Shown here: positions 26,734-35,876 of the stretch, piece by piece
How the letters are laid out: the number at the start of each line of letters is the position of its first letter
Numbering within the stretch: position 1 is the first letter of the stretch
Assembly: GCA_046351455.1 (NCBI GenBank)
Contig: JAXLYM010000012.1
Location: 1-64,000, forward strand
Origin: JADJRH01 sp046351455
Lineage (GTDB): Bacteria > Myxococcota_A > Polyangia > Polyangiales > Polyangiaceae
Direction of reading: 5' to 3'
Length of the DNA: 64,000 nucleotides
Position numbers and translations under genes: made by a program
Notes under the pieces: model-generated
Seen by the model: only the letters and a program-made list of their open reading frames with translations
The model's database searches: none
What the model was told of the DNA's origin: nothing

Positions 26734-27948
26734 TCACAGAGCGTATCCTGTCTCGCCGTGCTCCGTGTCGTCGAGGCCCTGACGCTCGTCGTCCACCGCG
26801 ACGCGCAGGCCGATCACCTTGTCGATGATCTTGAGAAGCACGTACGTCCACACCGCCGCATAGACCGCGACCACGCCGACGCCGAGGGCCTGAATGCCGA
26901 TCTGGCTCGGGGCGCCGTGGATGGCGCCGTCGCGGCCCGCGTCGTTGAGCGCCTTGCTCGCGAACACGCCTGTCAGGATCGCGCCGAGCGCGCCGCCGAC
27001 GCCGTGCACGCCGAACGCGTCGAGCGTGTCGTCGTACCCGAGCTTCTCCTTCGAGACGACCGCGAAGTAGCACACGACGCCCGCCGCGAAGCCGATCGCC
27101 GCCGCCGCCCACGGGGCCACGAAGCCCGCCGCCGGCGTGATGCCGACGAGGCCCGCGACGAGGCCGGACGCGATGCCGAGCGCCGTCGGCTTCTTCCGCT
27201 GCCACCACTCGACCACGATCCACCCCGTCGCGCCCGCCGCCGCGCCGATGTGCGTCGTCACGAGCGCCAGCGCCGCGAGCCCGCCCGACGTGAGCGCGCT
27301 GCCCGCGTTGAACCCGAACCACCCGAACCACAGGATGCCCGCGCCCGTGAGCGTCATCGTGAGGTTGTGCGGCTGGTGCCGCTCGTGCGGATATCCGGTG
27401 CGCTTCCCGAGGACGATCGCGCACACGAGCGCCGACGCGCCCGCCGCCACGTGCACCACCGTTCCGCCCGCGAAATCGAGCGCGCCGAGCTTCAACAGCC
27501 AGCCGTTGTCGGCCCACACCCAGTGCGCCACCGGGTCGTACACGAGCGTCGACCACGCCAGAATGAACACCACGTATGCAGGGAACCGGATGCGCTCCGC
27601 GAACGCGCCCGCGATGAGCGCCGGCGTGATGACCGCGAACATCATCTGGAACGCGCAGAAGGCCAGGTGCGGAGTCGACGATTTCGCCTCCAGCGCGAGC
27701 CCCGAGAGGAAGGCCATGTCGAGCCCGCCGATGACGCCGTGAAAGCTCTTCCCGAACGAGAGCGAGTACCCGATCACGAGCCACTGAAGCGTGATGATCG
27801 GCAGCGCCGCGAACGAGTGCATGATCGTCGCGAGCACGTTCTTCCGGCGCACCATTCCTCCGTAGAACAGCGCGAGGCCGGGGGTCATGAAGAGGACGAG
27901 CGCGGTGCTAACCAGGAGCCAGGCGGTGTCGCCCGAATCGACCTTCAT
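26734..27948 (-). CDS. amt: Ammonium transporter (Amt/MEP/Rh family)
   Basis: The 404-residue protein starts at ATG 27948, giving the family-typical start SGDTAWLLVSTALVLFMTPG; an ATG at 27972 would add eight residues. About eleven membrane helices are visible. Signatures are GLALFYGGMVRRKN, DFAGGTVVHVAAG with the first pore His, and DAFGVHGVGGALGA with the second. The C-terminal tail is cytoplasmic. No P-II (glnK) gene lies alongside, unlike the usual glnK-amtB pair. The protein conducts ammonia/ammonium across the inner membrane for nitrogen uptake. Confidence 0.95.
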   Translation of the reverse strand: MKVDSGDTAWLLVSTALVLFMTPGLALFYGGMVRRKNVLATIMHSFAALPIITLQWLVIGYSLSFGKSFHGVIGGLDMAFLSGLALEAKSSTPHLAFCAFQMMFAVITPALIAGAFAERIRFPAYVVFILAWSTLVYDPVAHWVWADNGWLLKLGALDFAGGTVVHVAAGASALVCAIVLGKRTGYPHERHQPHNLTMTLTGAGILWFGWFGFNAGSALTSGGLAALALVTTHIGAAAGATGWIVVEWWQRKKPTALGIASGLVAGLVGITPAAGFVAPWAAAAIGFAAGVVCYFAVVSKEKLGYDDTLDAFGVHGVGGALGAILTGVFASKALNDAGRDGAIHGAPSQIGIQALGVGVVAVYAAVWTYVLLKIIDKVIGLRVAVDDERQGLDDTEHGETGYAL

Positions 27949-28034
27949 GACGCAAGGCGTAGCCTCTGGCATGTTTCGCGAACGTTTCCGGATCCGATCC
28001 GGAAGGCGTCGACGCGCGAAAAAGCACAAAAAGA

Positions 28035-29240
28035 CTACTTCGTGATCTTGTACACGTCGCACCCGCTGCCGACGAGCACGTACACGTGGCCGCAGTCCTG
28101 CGCGATCGAGGTGATGTGCGCGTTGTCGTCGCCGGTCTCGTAGAGCTTCTTCGGATAGCCGCCGACTCCGCCCTTCGGCGCGCGGTAGAGCTCCGACGGG
28201 CCGCCGAATCCGAGGGTCGAATAATAGATGTCGCGCCCGTCCACGAGCACGATCCCGAGGAGGCCCGACACGGTGCCGATCGTCTTGCGCTGGCCGTTCG
28301 GCGTCGCCTTCGGCATCGCGAACAGGGTGTGTCCTGTGCCCCAGTAAATGTAGGTGTCGTCGACGGCCATCTCGCCGATCTCGGCGCCCATGTACTCCGC
28401 CGCGTCCGTGGCGAGCGTCTCCGAGGCGGCCGGGAGCGACGCGCCGTCGGCCAGCGCGCTCCAGGGGATGCGCTCCAGGGTGCCTTTCGCGCTGTCGTCG
28501 AAATACAGGTACGCGTCGTCCGTCGCGAGGCCGAGCGGGTGATCGCTCGCGACCACGCGCTCCGCCGTCGCCGCGGCGCTGCCCATCGGGCCGATCTTCG
28601 CGCGCCAGATGTCCTTTCCGGAGGTGGGGTCGGAGTCCTCCAGCTGCATGGCCCAGTACACGTAGCCCGCGTGAACGAGGATGTTGCCGTACCGGGCCTG
28701 ATTGGCCTCCCCCGAAGGGATGGCCGCGAACACCTCCACGTCCTGATCGTCCACCGGAGTCCGGCCCACCGTCGTGCCGAGATAGTCGGTGAAATAAGCG
28801 ATCGGCGGCGTCACGCCCGTGTCCACGGTCACGCGGGCGGTGCCCTGATTGGGGACGTCCATCGGGATGGCGAAGGTGCCTTTCTGGCCGCCGTCCACGT
28901 CGCTCACGTAGAGGCCCAGATCGCCGCCGCGCGTCCACACGAGGCGATCCCCGGCGACGGCGATGCTCACGCAGCCGGCGCCGTCCGCGTCCACGATGCG
29001 GTGCGCGGTGCACTCCTGGGCGACGCACTCCCCGTCTTCGCAGTCGCGCCCCGCGGTGCAGCAGTTGGCGCTGTCGTCCACGTGCTCGGGATCGCACGTC
29101 GCGGCCTTCGCCGGGGGGCACTCCCCCGCGCCGCCGGTGCCCGAGCCGCTCTGTCCGGGGCCGATGCCGAAGATGGCATTGCAGCCGCTCCACGCGAGGA
29201 CGCCGAGGAGAGCGAGGGAGACGAAGCGCGCGATCCGCAT
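28035..29240 (-). CDS. Exported lipoprotein with repeated sequence blades
   Basis: The 401-residue protein starts at ATG 29240. A lipoprotein signal ends in LAWSGC. A Gly/Ser linker and a Cys-rich segment follow (CDPEHVDDSANCCTAGRDCEDGECV), resembling the disulfide modules of myxobacterial surface proteins. The body has repeats such as DLGLYVSDVDGG, DAYLYFDDSAKGTLERI and DTYIYWGTGHTLFAM, suggesting a beta-propeller. The function is unknown. It is transcribed toward amt with an 86-base gap. Confidence 0.78.
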   Translation of the reverse strand: MRIARFVSLALLGVLAWSGCNAIFGIGPGQSGSGTGGAGECPPAKAATCDPEHVDDSANCCTAGRDCEDGECVAQECTAHRIVDADGAGCVSIAVAGDRLVWTRGGDLGLYVSDVDGGQKGTFAIPMDVPNQGTARVTVDTGVTPPIAYFTDYLGTTVGRTPVDDQDVEVFAAIPSGEANQARYGNILVHAGYVYWAMQLEDSDPTSGKDIWRAKIGPMGSAAATAERVVASDHPLGLATDDAYLYFDDSAKGTLERIPWSALADGASLPAASETLATDAAEYMGAEIGEMAVDDTYIYWGTGHTLFAMPKATPNGQRKTIGTVSGLLGIVLVDGRDIYYSTLGFGGPSELYRAPKGGVGGYPKKLYETGDDNAHITSIAQDCGHVYVLVGSGCDVYKITK

Positions 29241-29367
29241 GCGGCGCAGGCTAACCGATCCGCCGCCCGGCGCGCGCGAATCCATGCGCCCGTCCACCAG
29301 GATGCCGGTAGAGGGCCGGGCCCCGGACACCCCATCCCGCGCCGCGTTGTGCTAGAGGCGTGCGCCC

Positions 29368-31029
29368 ATGGCCGAGATCGAAGAAGCCCCCTCCGAGGAT
29401 CCGCGCGAGATCCGAGGATCCGGCGCGAAGCCCACGCCCGAGGCGATCGCCGCGTGCGCGGATCTGCTGGAGGCGATCGCCGAAGATCGCGGCCTCCTCG
29501 CGGACGTGGACCAGGAGCTGCGCCGCCGCTTGACGATGGCCGCAGGGCGCGTATCGCGGCCGGATCGCAAGGAGCAGCGCGATCTCCGCAAGGCCCTCTC
29601 GCGCCGCGACCGCAAGGAGCAGCGCGCCGCGGACGACGCCGCCCGCCGCACGACGACGATCCGCGCCATCCGGGAGCTGCCGGTGTACCCGACGCCCCCA
29701 CGCCTGCCGGAGCTCCGCCTCTCGCAGCCGCCCGAAGACAGCGCGCCGGAACAAGGCACCTCCGCGGACGAGACGGACAGTTACGAACAAGGCACCTCCG
29801 CGAGCGAGACGGACAGTCACGAACAAGGCACCTCCGCCACCGGAGGGGCGCCCCGCGAGCTGTCGGAGCCGCACAAGTGCTACGTCTGCAAGGCCGAGTA
29901 CCGGACGCTCCACTTCTTCTACGACCAGCTCTGCCCGACGTGCGGCGACTTCAACCACGCGAAGCGCAGCGAGACGACGTCGCTCGAAGGCCGCGTCGCG
30001 ATCGTCACCGGGGCGCGCGTCAAGATCGGGTACCAGGCGGCCATCAAGCTGCTCCGGGCCGGCGCGCGGGTGATCGTGACGACGCGGTTCCCCCACGACG
30101 CGGCCCGGCGCTACGCCGAGGAGGCGGACTATCCGGACTTCGCGGATCGACTCCAGGTCTTCGGTCTGGATCTCCGCCACACGCCGAGCGTGGAGCGCTT
30201 CACGAAACACCTGGACACGCACCTGGATCGCCTCGACTTCATCCTCCACAACGCCTGTCAGACCGTGCGGCGCCCGCCGGGGTTCTACGCGCACCTCCTC
30301 CACCACGAGACGGCCCCTGTCGCCGCGCTCCCGGCCGCGGCGCAGCGCCTCCTGCACGACTACGAGGCTCTGCGGCAGCACGGAGAGGCCCCGAAGATCG
30401 CCGCCGGAGAGGCCGATATGGGGCTCCGGGCCCCCGCCCTCTTGTCGCAGATCGCGGCCGTCGCGGGCGACACCGTGGACGGAGCATCCCAGTTCCCGGA
30501 GGGTCGCCTCGACCAGGATCAACAGCAGATCGATCTCCGCAGGCTCAACAGCTGGCGCCTCACGCTCGCGGAGGTGCCGACGGTGGAGCTGTTCGAGGTG
30601 ATGCTGGTGAACGCGATCGCGCCCTTCGTGATGTCGGCCCGATTGAAGCCGCTCATGATGCGGCAGATCACGAACGACAAGCACATCGTCAACGTGTCGG
30701 CGATGGAGGGGCAGTTTTACCGACTCCACAAGACCGACAAGCACCCTCACACCAACATGGCGAAGGCCGCGCTCAACATGATGACGCGCACGAGCGCGCC
30801 CGACTACTTGCAGGCCGGCATCCACATGAACAGCGTCGACACCGGCTGGGTCACGGACGAGGACCCGGCGGACATCGCCGCGCGCAAGGTGGAAGAGCAC
30901 GGCTTCTCCCCGCCGCTCGACATCACGGACGGCGCCGCCCGCATCTGCGATCCCATCTTCTCCGGCCTGATCACCGGCAAGCACATGGCCGGGCTGTTCC
31001 TCAAAGACTACCACCCGACCGACTGGTAA
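29368..31029 (+). CDS. SDR-family protein with N-terminal zinc ribbon and a replaced catalytic Tyr
   Basis: The 553-residue protein starts at ATG 29368. The N-terminal 160 residues are charged and include a tandem EQGTSA repeat. A zinc-ribbon-like pair CYVC (171-174) and CPTCGD follows. The Rossmann domain starts RVAIVTGARVKIGYQAA with a TGxxxxIG nucleotide loop. Later come LDFILHNACQT and NVSAMEGQFY. The usual YxxxK is TNMAK here, with Thr462 and Lys466. A 70-residue insertion (residues about 310-380) separates the halves. Substrate unknown. The normal Tyr chemistry is doubtful unless another Tyr substitutes. The SUV3-like gene follows by 35 bases. Confidence 0.78.
   Translation: MAEIEEAPSEDPREIRGSGAKPTPEAIAACADLLEAIAEDRGLLADVDQELRRRLTMAAGRVSRPDRKEQRDLRKALSRRDRKEQRAADDAARRTTTIRAIRELPVYPTPPRLPELRLSQPPEDSAPEQGTSADETDSYEQGTSASETDSHEQGTSATGGAPRELSEPHKCYVCKAEYRTLHFFYDQLCPTCGDFNHAKRSETTSLEGRVAIVTGARVKIGYQAAIKLLRAGARVIVTTRFPHDAARRYAEEADYPDFADRLQVFGLDLRHTPSVERFTKHLDTHLDRLDFILHNACQTVRRPPGFYAHLLHHETAPVAALPAAAQRLLHDYEALRQHGEAPKIAAGEADMGLRAPALLSQIAAVAGDTVDGASQFPEGRLDQDQQQIDLRRLNSWRLTLAEVPTVELFEVMLVNAIAPFVMSARLKPLMMRQITNDKHIVNVSAMEGQFYRLHKTDKHPHTNMAKAALNMMTRTSAPDYLQAGIHMNSVDTGWVTDEDPADIAARKVEEHGFSPPLDITDGAARICDPIFSGLITGKHMAGLFLKDYHPTDW
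29749..29838 (+). repeat. Tandem 36-bp units (two and a half copies) in the SDR gene
   Basis: Two nearly identical 36-base units and a partial third begin GAACAAGGCACCTCCGCG. They encode EQGTSADETDSY, EQGTSASETDSH and EQGTSA. The core ACAAGGCACCT is shared with the hexad repeat of mltD but in another reading frame. Confidence 0.85.
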
Positions 31030-31064
31030 GCTGCCGCGCCGAGCGTCTCCCCGGTCCATCCGTC

Positions 31065-33401
31065 GTGCCCGAATCGAGCCAGATCACCGCCCTTTTGGGG
31101 CCCACCAACACCGGCAAGACCCACCGGGCGGTGGAGCGCATGCTGGAGCACGACACGGGCATGATCGGCCTGCCCTTGCGCCTGCTCGCGCGGGAGGTCT
31201 ACGACAAGGTGACGACGCGCATCGGGGAGTCCCGCGTCGCGCTCGTGACCGGGGAAGAGAAGCGCGTCCCGCGGAGGCCCGATTACTGGATCTGCACGGT
31301 GGAGGCGATGCCCATCGACGTCGAGGTGGACTTCCTCGCCGTCGACGAGATCCAGCTCGGCGCGGACGAGCAGCGAGGCCACGTGTTCACGGAGCGGCTC
31401 CTCCTCGCGCGCGGCCGCAAAGAGACGTGGTTCCTCGGCGCGGCGACGATGCGACCGCTCATGACGGAGCTGCTCCCGACGGCGAAGATCGTGGAGCACC
31501 CGCGGTTTTCCAGGTTGTCCTTCGCGGGCAACGACAAGATCGCTCGGCTCCCGCCGAAGAGCGCGCTCGTGGGCTTCTCGACGTCCCAGGTGTACGAGAC
31601 GGCGGAGCGCGTGCGGCGTATTCGAGGGGGCGCGGCGGTGGTGCTCGGGGCCCTGTCGCCGCGCACCCGCAACGCGCAAGTGGCCATGTTCCAGGCGGGC
31701 GAGGTGGACTACATCGTCGCGACCGACGCGATCGGGATGGGCCTCAACCTCGATATCTCGCACGTGGGCTTTCTGTCGCTCCGCAAGTTCGACGGGAAGG
31801 ACGTCCGAGATCTGGAGTCCGCGGAGCTCGCGCAGATCGCGGGCCGCGCCGGGAGGCACCTCGCGGACGGCACGTTCGGCGGCGTTCTGCCCCAGATCCT
31901 GCCGCCCCCCGTCGTGCAGGCCATCGAGGAGCACCGCTTTCCGTTCCTCGGGAGGCTCCAGTGGCGCAACGCAGATCTGGATTACTCGTCGATCGAGGCC
32001 CTCGCGATGTCCTTGCGAACGCCCTCCACGACGCGCAGACTGAAGCTCACGCTGAACGCGGAGGACACCGCGGCGCTCAATCGATTGGCGGAGGACGACG
32101 CGATCACCGCCCGCGCCAGAGGCGAAGAGTCGGTGCGCCTGCTCTGGGACGTCTGCAAGATCCCCGATTACCGAAAGCTCCTGTTCGAGTCCCACGTGGC
32201 CTTGCTGGCAGAGGTCTTCTTGCAGCTCACCGGCCCGAAAGGCGTGCTCGACCCGGACTGGATGGCACAAAAAGTCGCCGAGACGAACGATCCGACAGGC
32301 GATCTGGACACGCTCCTCACGCGGATCGCCTCGATCCGGACGTGGACGTACATCTCGAATCGCCCCGGCTGGGTGGTGTCTGCCTCGGAGTGGCAAGAGC
32401 GGACTCGGGCCATCGAAGATCGCTTGAGCGACGCCCTCCACGAGCGCCTCCTCCAGCGCTTCGTCGAAAAGGGCGGAAAGCGCCGCGCCGTCCAGCAGAA
32501 GCCGCGCCCCCGACAGCCGCCGCGCCCGAGCGACATCGACGAAGAGGCCCGCCCGGATCACCCGTTCGCGCGCCTCTCGAAGCTCCGAGCGGCCATGTTC
32601 CCGACGAAGCCCGCCGAGCGTCCGGACGAATGGGTGGAGTCCATCGCGACGGCCCCGCACGAGGCGTTCACGTTGAAGGTCACGGCGGAGGGCCCCGCGC
32701 CGCCCGCGCCGCGCATCTTCCACGAAGATCAGCCGATCGCGGTGCTCCTCCGCGGAGCGAGCCTGCTGCTCCCGGAGGTGCGCCTCACGGGCCTGAACGA
32801 GATCGCCGCGGGCGGCCGCGCGCGTATTCAAAGGCGCCTGTTCGCGTTCGCGCGCGACGTCGTCGAGAACATCGTGGGACCGCTCCGGAAGGCGCAGCGA
32901 GAGCGCCTGTCCGCGGCCGCGAAAGGCATCCTGTACCGGCTCGAAGGCGGCCTCGGCACGGAGCTGCTCGAAGACACGGCCCTCGCAGAGTCCTTGTCGG
33001 AGTCCGATCGTGCGGCCCTCTCCGCGGCCGGCGTCGTCCTCGGCGCGCGCGCGGCGTGGCTCCCTCTGACCTTCACGGAAGCGCGGGAGTCGGAGCGCCT
33101 CGCGATCGCGCTGGCCTTCCACGGAAACGCGGCGCGCCTGCCGGTGAGGCCGCCCGTCGGCCCGTCGATCCCGGCGCCGAGAGGGGCAGTCCCGGCGGCG
33201 TACGCGGCGCTCGGCTACGCGGTGCTCGGCCGCCGCGCCATCCGCGTGGACGTGCTCGATCGTGTGGTGTCCGCCCGCAAGACCGCGCCGCCGGAAGAGG
33301 CCCCCCCGGACGCGGTGCTGGCCCGCTGGATGGCCTGCTCCCCGCGCGACGTCCCGTCCATCCTGGAGTCCCTCTCCCCCGCCCCCGAGCCCGCGGAGTA
33401 G
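31065..33401 (+). CDS. SUV3-type superfamily 2 RNA helicase
   Basis: The 778-residue protein starts at GTG 31065. Walker A is GPTNTGKTH at 12-20, the DEAD-equivalent is DEIQLGAD, and domain 2 has LSPRTRNAQVAMFQAGEVDY, VATDAIGMGLNLDI and QIAGRAGR. This is the layout of the mitochondrial SUV3 / bacterial SUV3-like helicases that unwind RNA with a 3'-5' exonuclease partner. The C-terminal 300 residues include a basic Pro/Arg-rich linker and a helical region. No polynucleotide phosphorylase gene is adjacent. It lies 35 bases downstream of the SDR gene and may be co-transcribed. Confidence 0.9.
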   Translation: MPESSQITALLGPTNTGKTHRAVERMLEHDTGMIGLPLRLLAREVYDKVTTRIGESRVALVTGEEKRVPRRPDYWICTVEAMPIDVEVDFLAVDEIQLGADEQRGHVFTERLLLARGRKETWFLGAATMRPLMTELLPTAKIVEHPRFSRLSFAGNDKIARLPPKSALVGFSTSQVYETAERVRRIRGGAAVVLGALSPRTRNAQVAMFQAGEVDYIVATDAIGMGLNLDISHVGFLSLRKFDGKDVRDLESAELAQIAGRAGRHLADGTFGGVLPQILPPPVVQAIEEHRFPFLGRLQWRNADLDYSSIEALAMSLRTPSTTRRLKLTLNAEDTAALNRLAEDDAITARARGEESVRLLWDVCKIPDYRKLLFESHVALLAEVFLQLTGPKGVLDPDWMAQKVAETNDPTGDLDTLLTRIASIRTWTYISNRPGWVVSASEWQERTRAIEDRLSDALHERLLQRFVEKGGKRRAVQQKPRPRQPPRPSDIDEEARPDHPFARLSKLRAAMFPTKPAERPDEWVESIATAPHEAFTLKVTAEGPAPPAPRIFHEDQPIAVLLRGASLLLPEVRLTGLNEIAAGGRARIQRRLFAFARDVVENIVGPLRKAQRERLSAAAKGILYRLEGGLGTELLEDTALAESLSESDRAALSAAGVVLGARAAWLPLTFTEARESERLAIALAFHGNAARLPVRPPVGPSIPAPRGAVPAAYAALGYAVLGRRAIRVDVLDRVVSARKTAPPEEAPPDAVLARWMACSPRDVPSILESLSPAPEPAE

Positions 33402-33538
33402 GCCTCGACGACTCCCCTCCTCCACGGTGAGGACGTGGACGGACGAGGACCTGGGACGCGGCCATTCCCTGTCCGATCTCGCACATTTCCGGCGCCGGCG
33501 CGCTTGCATCCGGACGCAACAATCGCGATACCGGCGCC

Positions 33539-35773
33539 ATGAAAATTTTCCACCTTGGAGTTGCGCTTTCCACCTTGGCGCTCGGGGGCATGGCGATCGG
33601 CTGCGGCGGCGGCGACGGCAGCAGCAACGGAGGCTCCGGCGGCGGCACCAGCACGTCGACCGAGCCAGTCTGCGGCAACGGCGTCGTCGAGGACGGGGAG
33701 ACCTGCGACGACGGCGACAAGAACGGCGACACCGCCGCTTGCAAGACGGACTGCACCCCTGCGGCCTGCGGAGACGGCCTCGTCGGCCCGGAGGAAGAGT
33801 GCGACGAGGGAATGGCGAACTCGGACACCGGCACCTGCACGTCGATGTGCAAGAAGGCCACTTGCGGCGACACGCTCGTCCAGCAGGGCGCGGAGGAGTG
33901 CGACAACGGCTCGAACAACGCCGACACCGCCGCCTGCACGTCGATGTGCAAACAGGCCACCTGCGGCGACAAGCTCGTGTACGCGGGCACGGAGGAGTGC
34001 GACGACGGCGCGGGCAACGCGGACAACGCGGGCTGTACCAAGGAGTGCAAGCTCAATGTCTGCGGGGACGGCAAGATCAAGAACGGCGTCGAGCAGTGCG
34101 ACGACGGCGCGGGCAACTCGGACACCGCCGCCTGCACGTCGATGTGCAAGGTCGCCAAATGCGGTGACAGCCTGGTGCAAGCCGGCGTCGAGGGCTGCGA
34201 CGACGGCAACCAGGTCGACGACGACGGTTGCACGAACAAATGCACCCTCCCGGCCTGCGGCGACGGCGTCCAGCAAATGGGGGAAGAGTGCGATCTCGGC
34301 ATCATGGGCAACAGCAACACCGGCGCTTGCACGGTGCTCTGCAAGAAGGCCGCGTGCGGGGACGGCTTCACGCAGGACGGCGTGGAAGAGTGCGATAACG
34401 GCGCTCAGAACAACAACTCCGCCGCTTGCACGGCCACCTGCAAGAACGCCAAATGCGGGGACGGCTTCGTCCAGGCCGGCGTGGAGGAGTGCGATCTCGC
34501 CGCGCAGAACAGCAACACCGGCGGATGCACGCTGATGTGCAAGAACGCCAAGTGCGGTGACGGCCTCGTCCAGGCCGGCATCGAGGCGTGCGACGACGGC
34601 AACATGACCTCGGCGGACGGCTGCAACAACGACTGCGTGGTGAGCGCCAGCGTCCTCTGGACGCAGACGTACCCGGCCGCGGGCAACGGCGGCGCGGCGT
34701 GGGCGGCCGACGCGGTCGACGCGCAGGGCAACATCTACGTGACGGGCGCGGAGGTCGTCGGCGCGACGCTCGACATCGTGGTGCGCAAATACACCCCCGC
34801 GGGCACCATCGCGTGGACGCAGAACGCCGCCGGCACCGGCAACGGCGCGGACTGGGGACAGGGCATCACGGTCGACGCCTCCGGCAACGTCATCGTGATC
34901 GGCTACGCGACCAACACCGGCACCGGACAGGACATCTGGATCCGCAAATACAACGGCACGAACGGCGCCACGATCTGGACGCAGCAGTACAACGGCCCGC
35001 TCAACATCGACGACGAGGGCTTCGGCGTCGCGGTGAACCCCACGGGCGACATCTACGTGGCGGGCGGCGTGCAGAACGTGGCCGGCCAGGGATACAACCT
35101 GTGGTACGGCAAGCTCGCGGGCATCAACGGCACCATCGTCTACCAGAATGCGATGAACGGCGCCGGCAACGTGAACGACTTCGGCGTGGGTGTCCGCGCC
35201 GACGCGAACAACAACTTCGTGATCACCGGCGCGATGGCTCCGAACGCGACGACCGGAGACGTGTGGACCACGCTGTTCCACGACAACGTCAACTCGGCCA
35301 CCGTCACGTGGACCCGCACGTACAACGGCATCTCCAACGGGGACGATCAGGGCACGTCGGTCGCCTTCGACGCGGCCGGCAACATCCTCGTCGCCGGGAC
35401 GGAGACGGTGAACGGCCAGAATTACAACGGCTGGCTCCGCAAGTACGACGCGGCCGGTAACACGGTGTGGACGCAGACGTACAACGACGCCGCGAACCTC
35501 GCCGACGTCTGGAACGGCGTCGCCGTGGACGCGCAGGGCAACATCGTCGTCGCCGGCGGAGAGACGGGCGCGAACATGAAGGCGGACGTGCTCGTCCGCA
35601 AGTACACGCCCGCCGGCGCCGTCCTCTGGACGAAGACGTACAACGGCAACCTCGACGACAACGATCAGGCCTACTTCTGCGCCGTCGACCCGAGCTCCAA
35701 CGTCTACGTCGCCGGCTACGAGACGATCGCGGGCCCGCTCACGCAGGGCTGGCTCCGCAAGTACGCCCCGTGA
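33539..35773 (+). CDS. Lipoprotein with Cys-rich DUF4215-type repeats and C-terminal beta-propeller
   Basis: The 744-residue protein starts at ATG 33539. The signal ends LGGMAIGC and is followed by a Gly/Ser/Thr linker. About ten repeats of 30-40 residues follow, with pattern CGDGxxxxGxEECDxGxxNxDxxxCTxxCK. They match the myxobacterial disulfide-repeat family. The C-terminal half has six to seven SBBP-like blades, for example GWLRKYDAAGNTVWTQTYN and IVVRKYTPAGTIAWTQNAAG. It is probably a surface or extracellular adhesion or scaffold protein. Each repeat has a fixed Cys set, so disulfides are expected outside the cytoplasm. Confidence 0.9.
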   Translation: MKIFHLGVALSTLALGGMAIGCGGGDGSSNGGSGGGTSTSTEPVCGNGVVEDGETCDDGDKNGDTAACKTDCTPAACGDGLVGPEEECDEGMANSDTGTCTSMCKKATCGDTLVQQGAEECDNGSNNADTAACTSMCKQATCGDKLVYAGTEECDDGAGNADNAGCTKECKLNVCGDGKIKNGVEQCDDGAGNSDTAACTSMCKVAKCGDSLVQAGVEGCDDGNQVDDDGCTNKCTLPACGDGVQQMGEECDLGIMGNSNTGACTVLCKKAACGDGFTQDGVEECDNGAQNNNSAACTATCKNAKCGDGFVQAGVEECDLAAQNSNTGGCTLMCKNAKCGDGLVQAGIEACDDGNMTSADGCNNDCVVSASVLWTQTYPAAGNGGAAWAADAVDAQGNIYVTGAEVVGATLDIVVRKYTPAGTIAWTQNAAGTGNGADWGQGITVDASGNVIVIGYATNTGTGQDIWIRKYNGTNGATIWTQQYNGPLNIDDEGFGVAVNPTGDIYVAGGVQNVAGQGYNLWYGKLAGINGTIVYQNAMNGAGNVNDFGVGVRADANNNFVITGAMAPNATTGDVWTTLFHDNVNSATVTWTRTYNGISNGDDQGTSVAFDAAGNILVAGTETVNGQNYNGWLRKYDAAGNTVWTQTYNDAANLADVWNGVAVDAQGNIVVAGGETGANMKADVLVRKYTPAGAVLWTKTYNGNLDDNDQAYFCAVDPSSNVYVAGYETIAGPLTQGWLRKYAP

Positions 35774-35784
35774 CATCGAGTCTG

Positions 35785-35833
35785 GACTGCCCACCTCCGC
35801 GGACGCGCCCCCGCATCCGTGAGGTGGGCAGTC
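35785..35833. terminator. Hairpin between convergent genes
   Basis: A perfect 12-base stem GACTGCCCACCT/AGGTGGGCAGTC with a 25-base loop lies 12 bases after the Cys-rich repeat protein and 44 bases from the deacylase stop. Its position suits a bidirectional terminator. Confidence 0.7.
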
Positions 35834-35876
35834 GAAGAATCCCCCCTTCGCGAACAGACGCTCTCCCCTTCTCGGA

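Noticed and set aside
28086..33401. A 1771-codon open frame on the + strand covering the amt-side lipoprotein, SDR and helicase genes
   Set aside because: Only the part from 31065 is coding (helicase). The rest is Arg/His/Ala-rich frame noise from high GC, antisense to or out of frame with recognisable genes.
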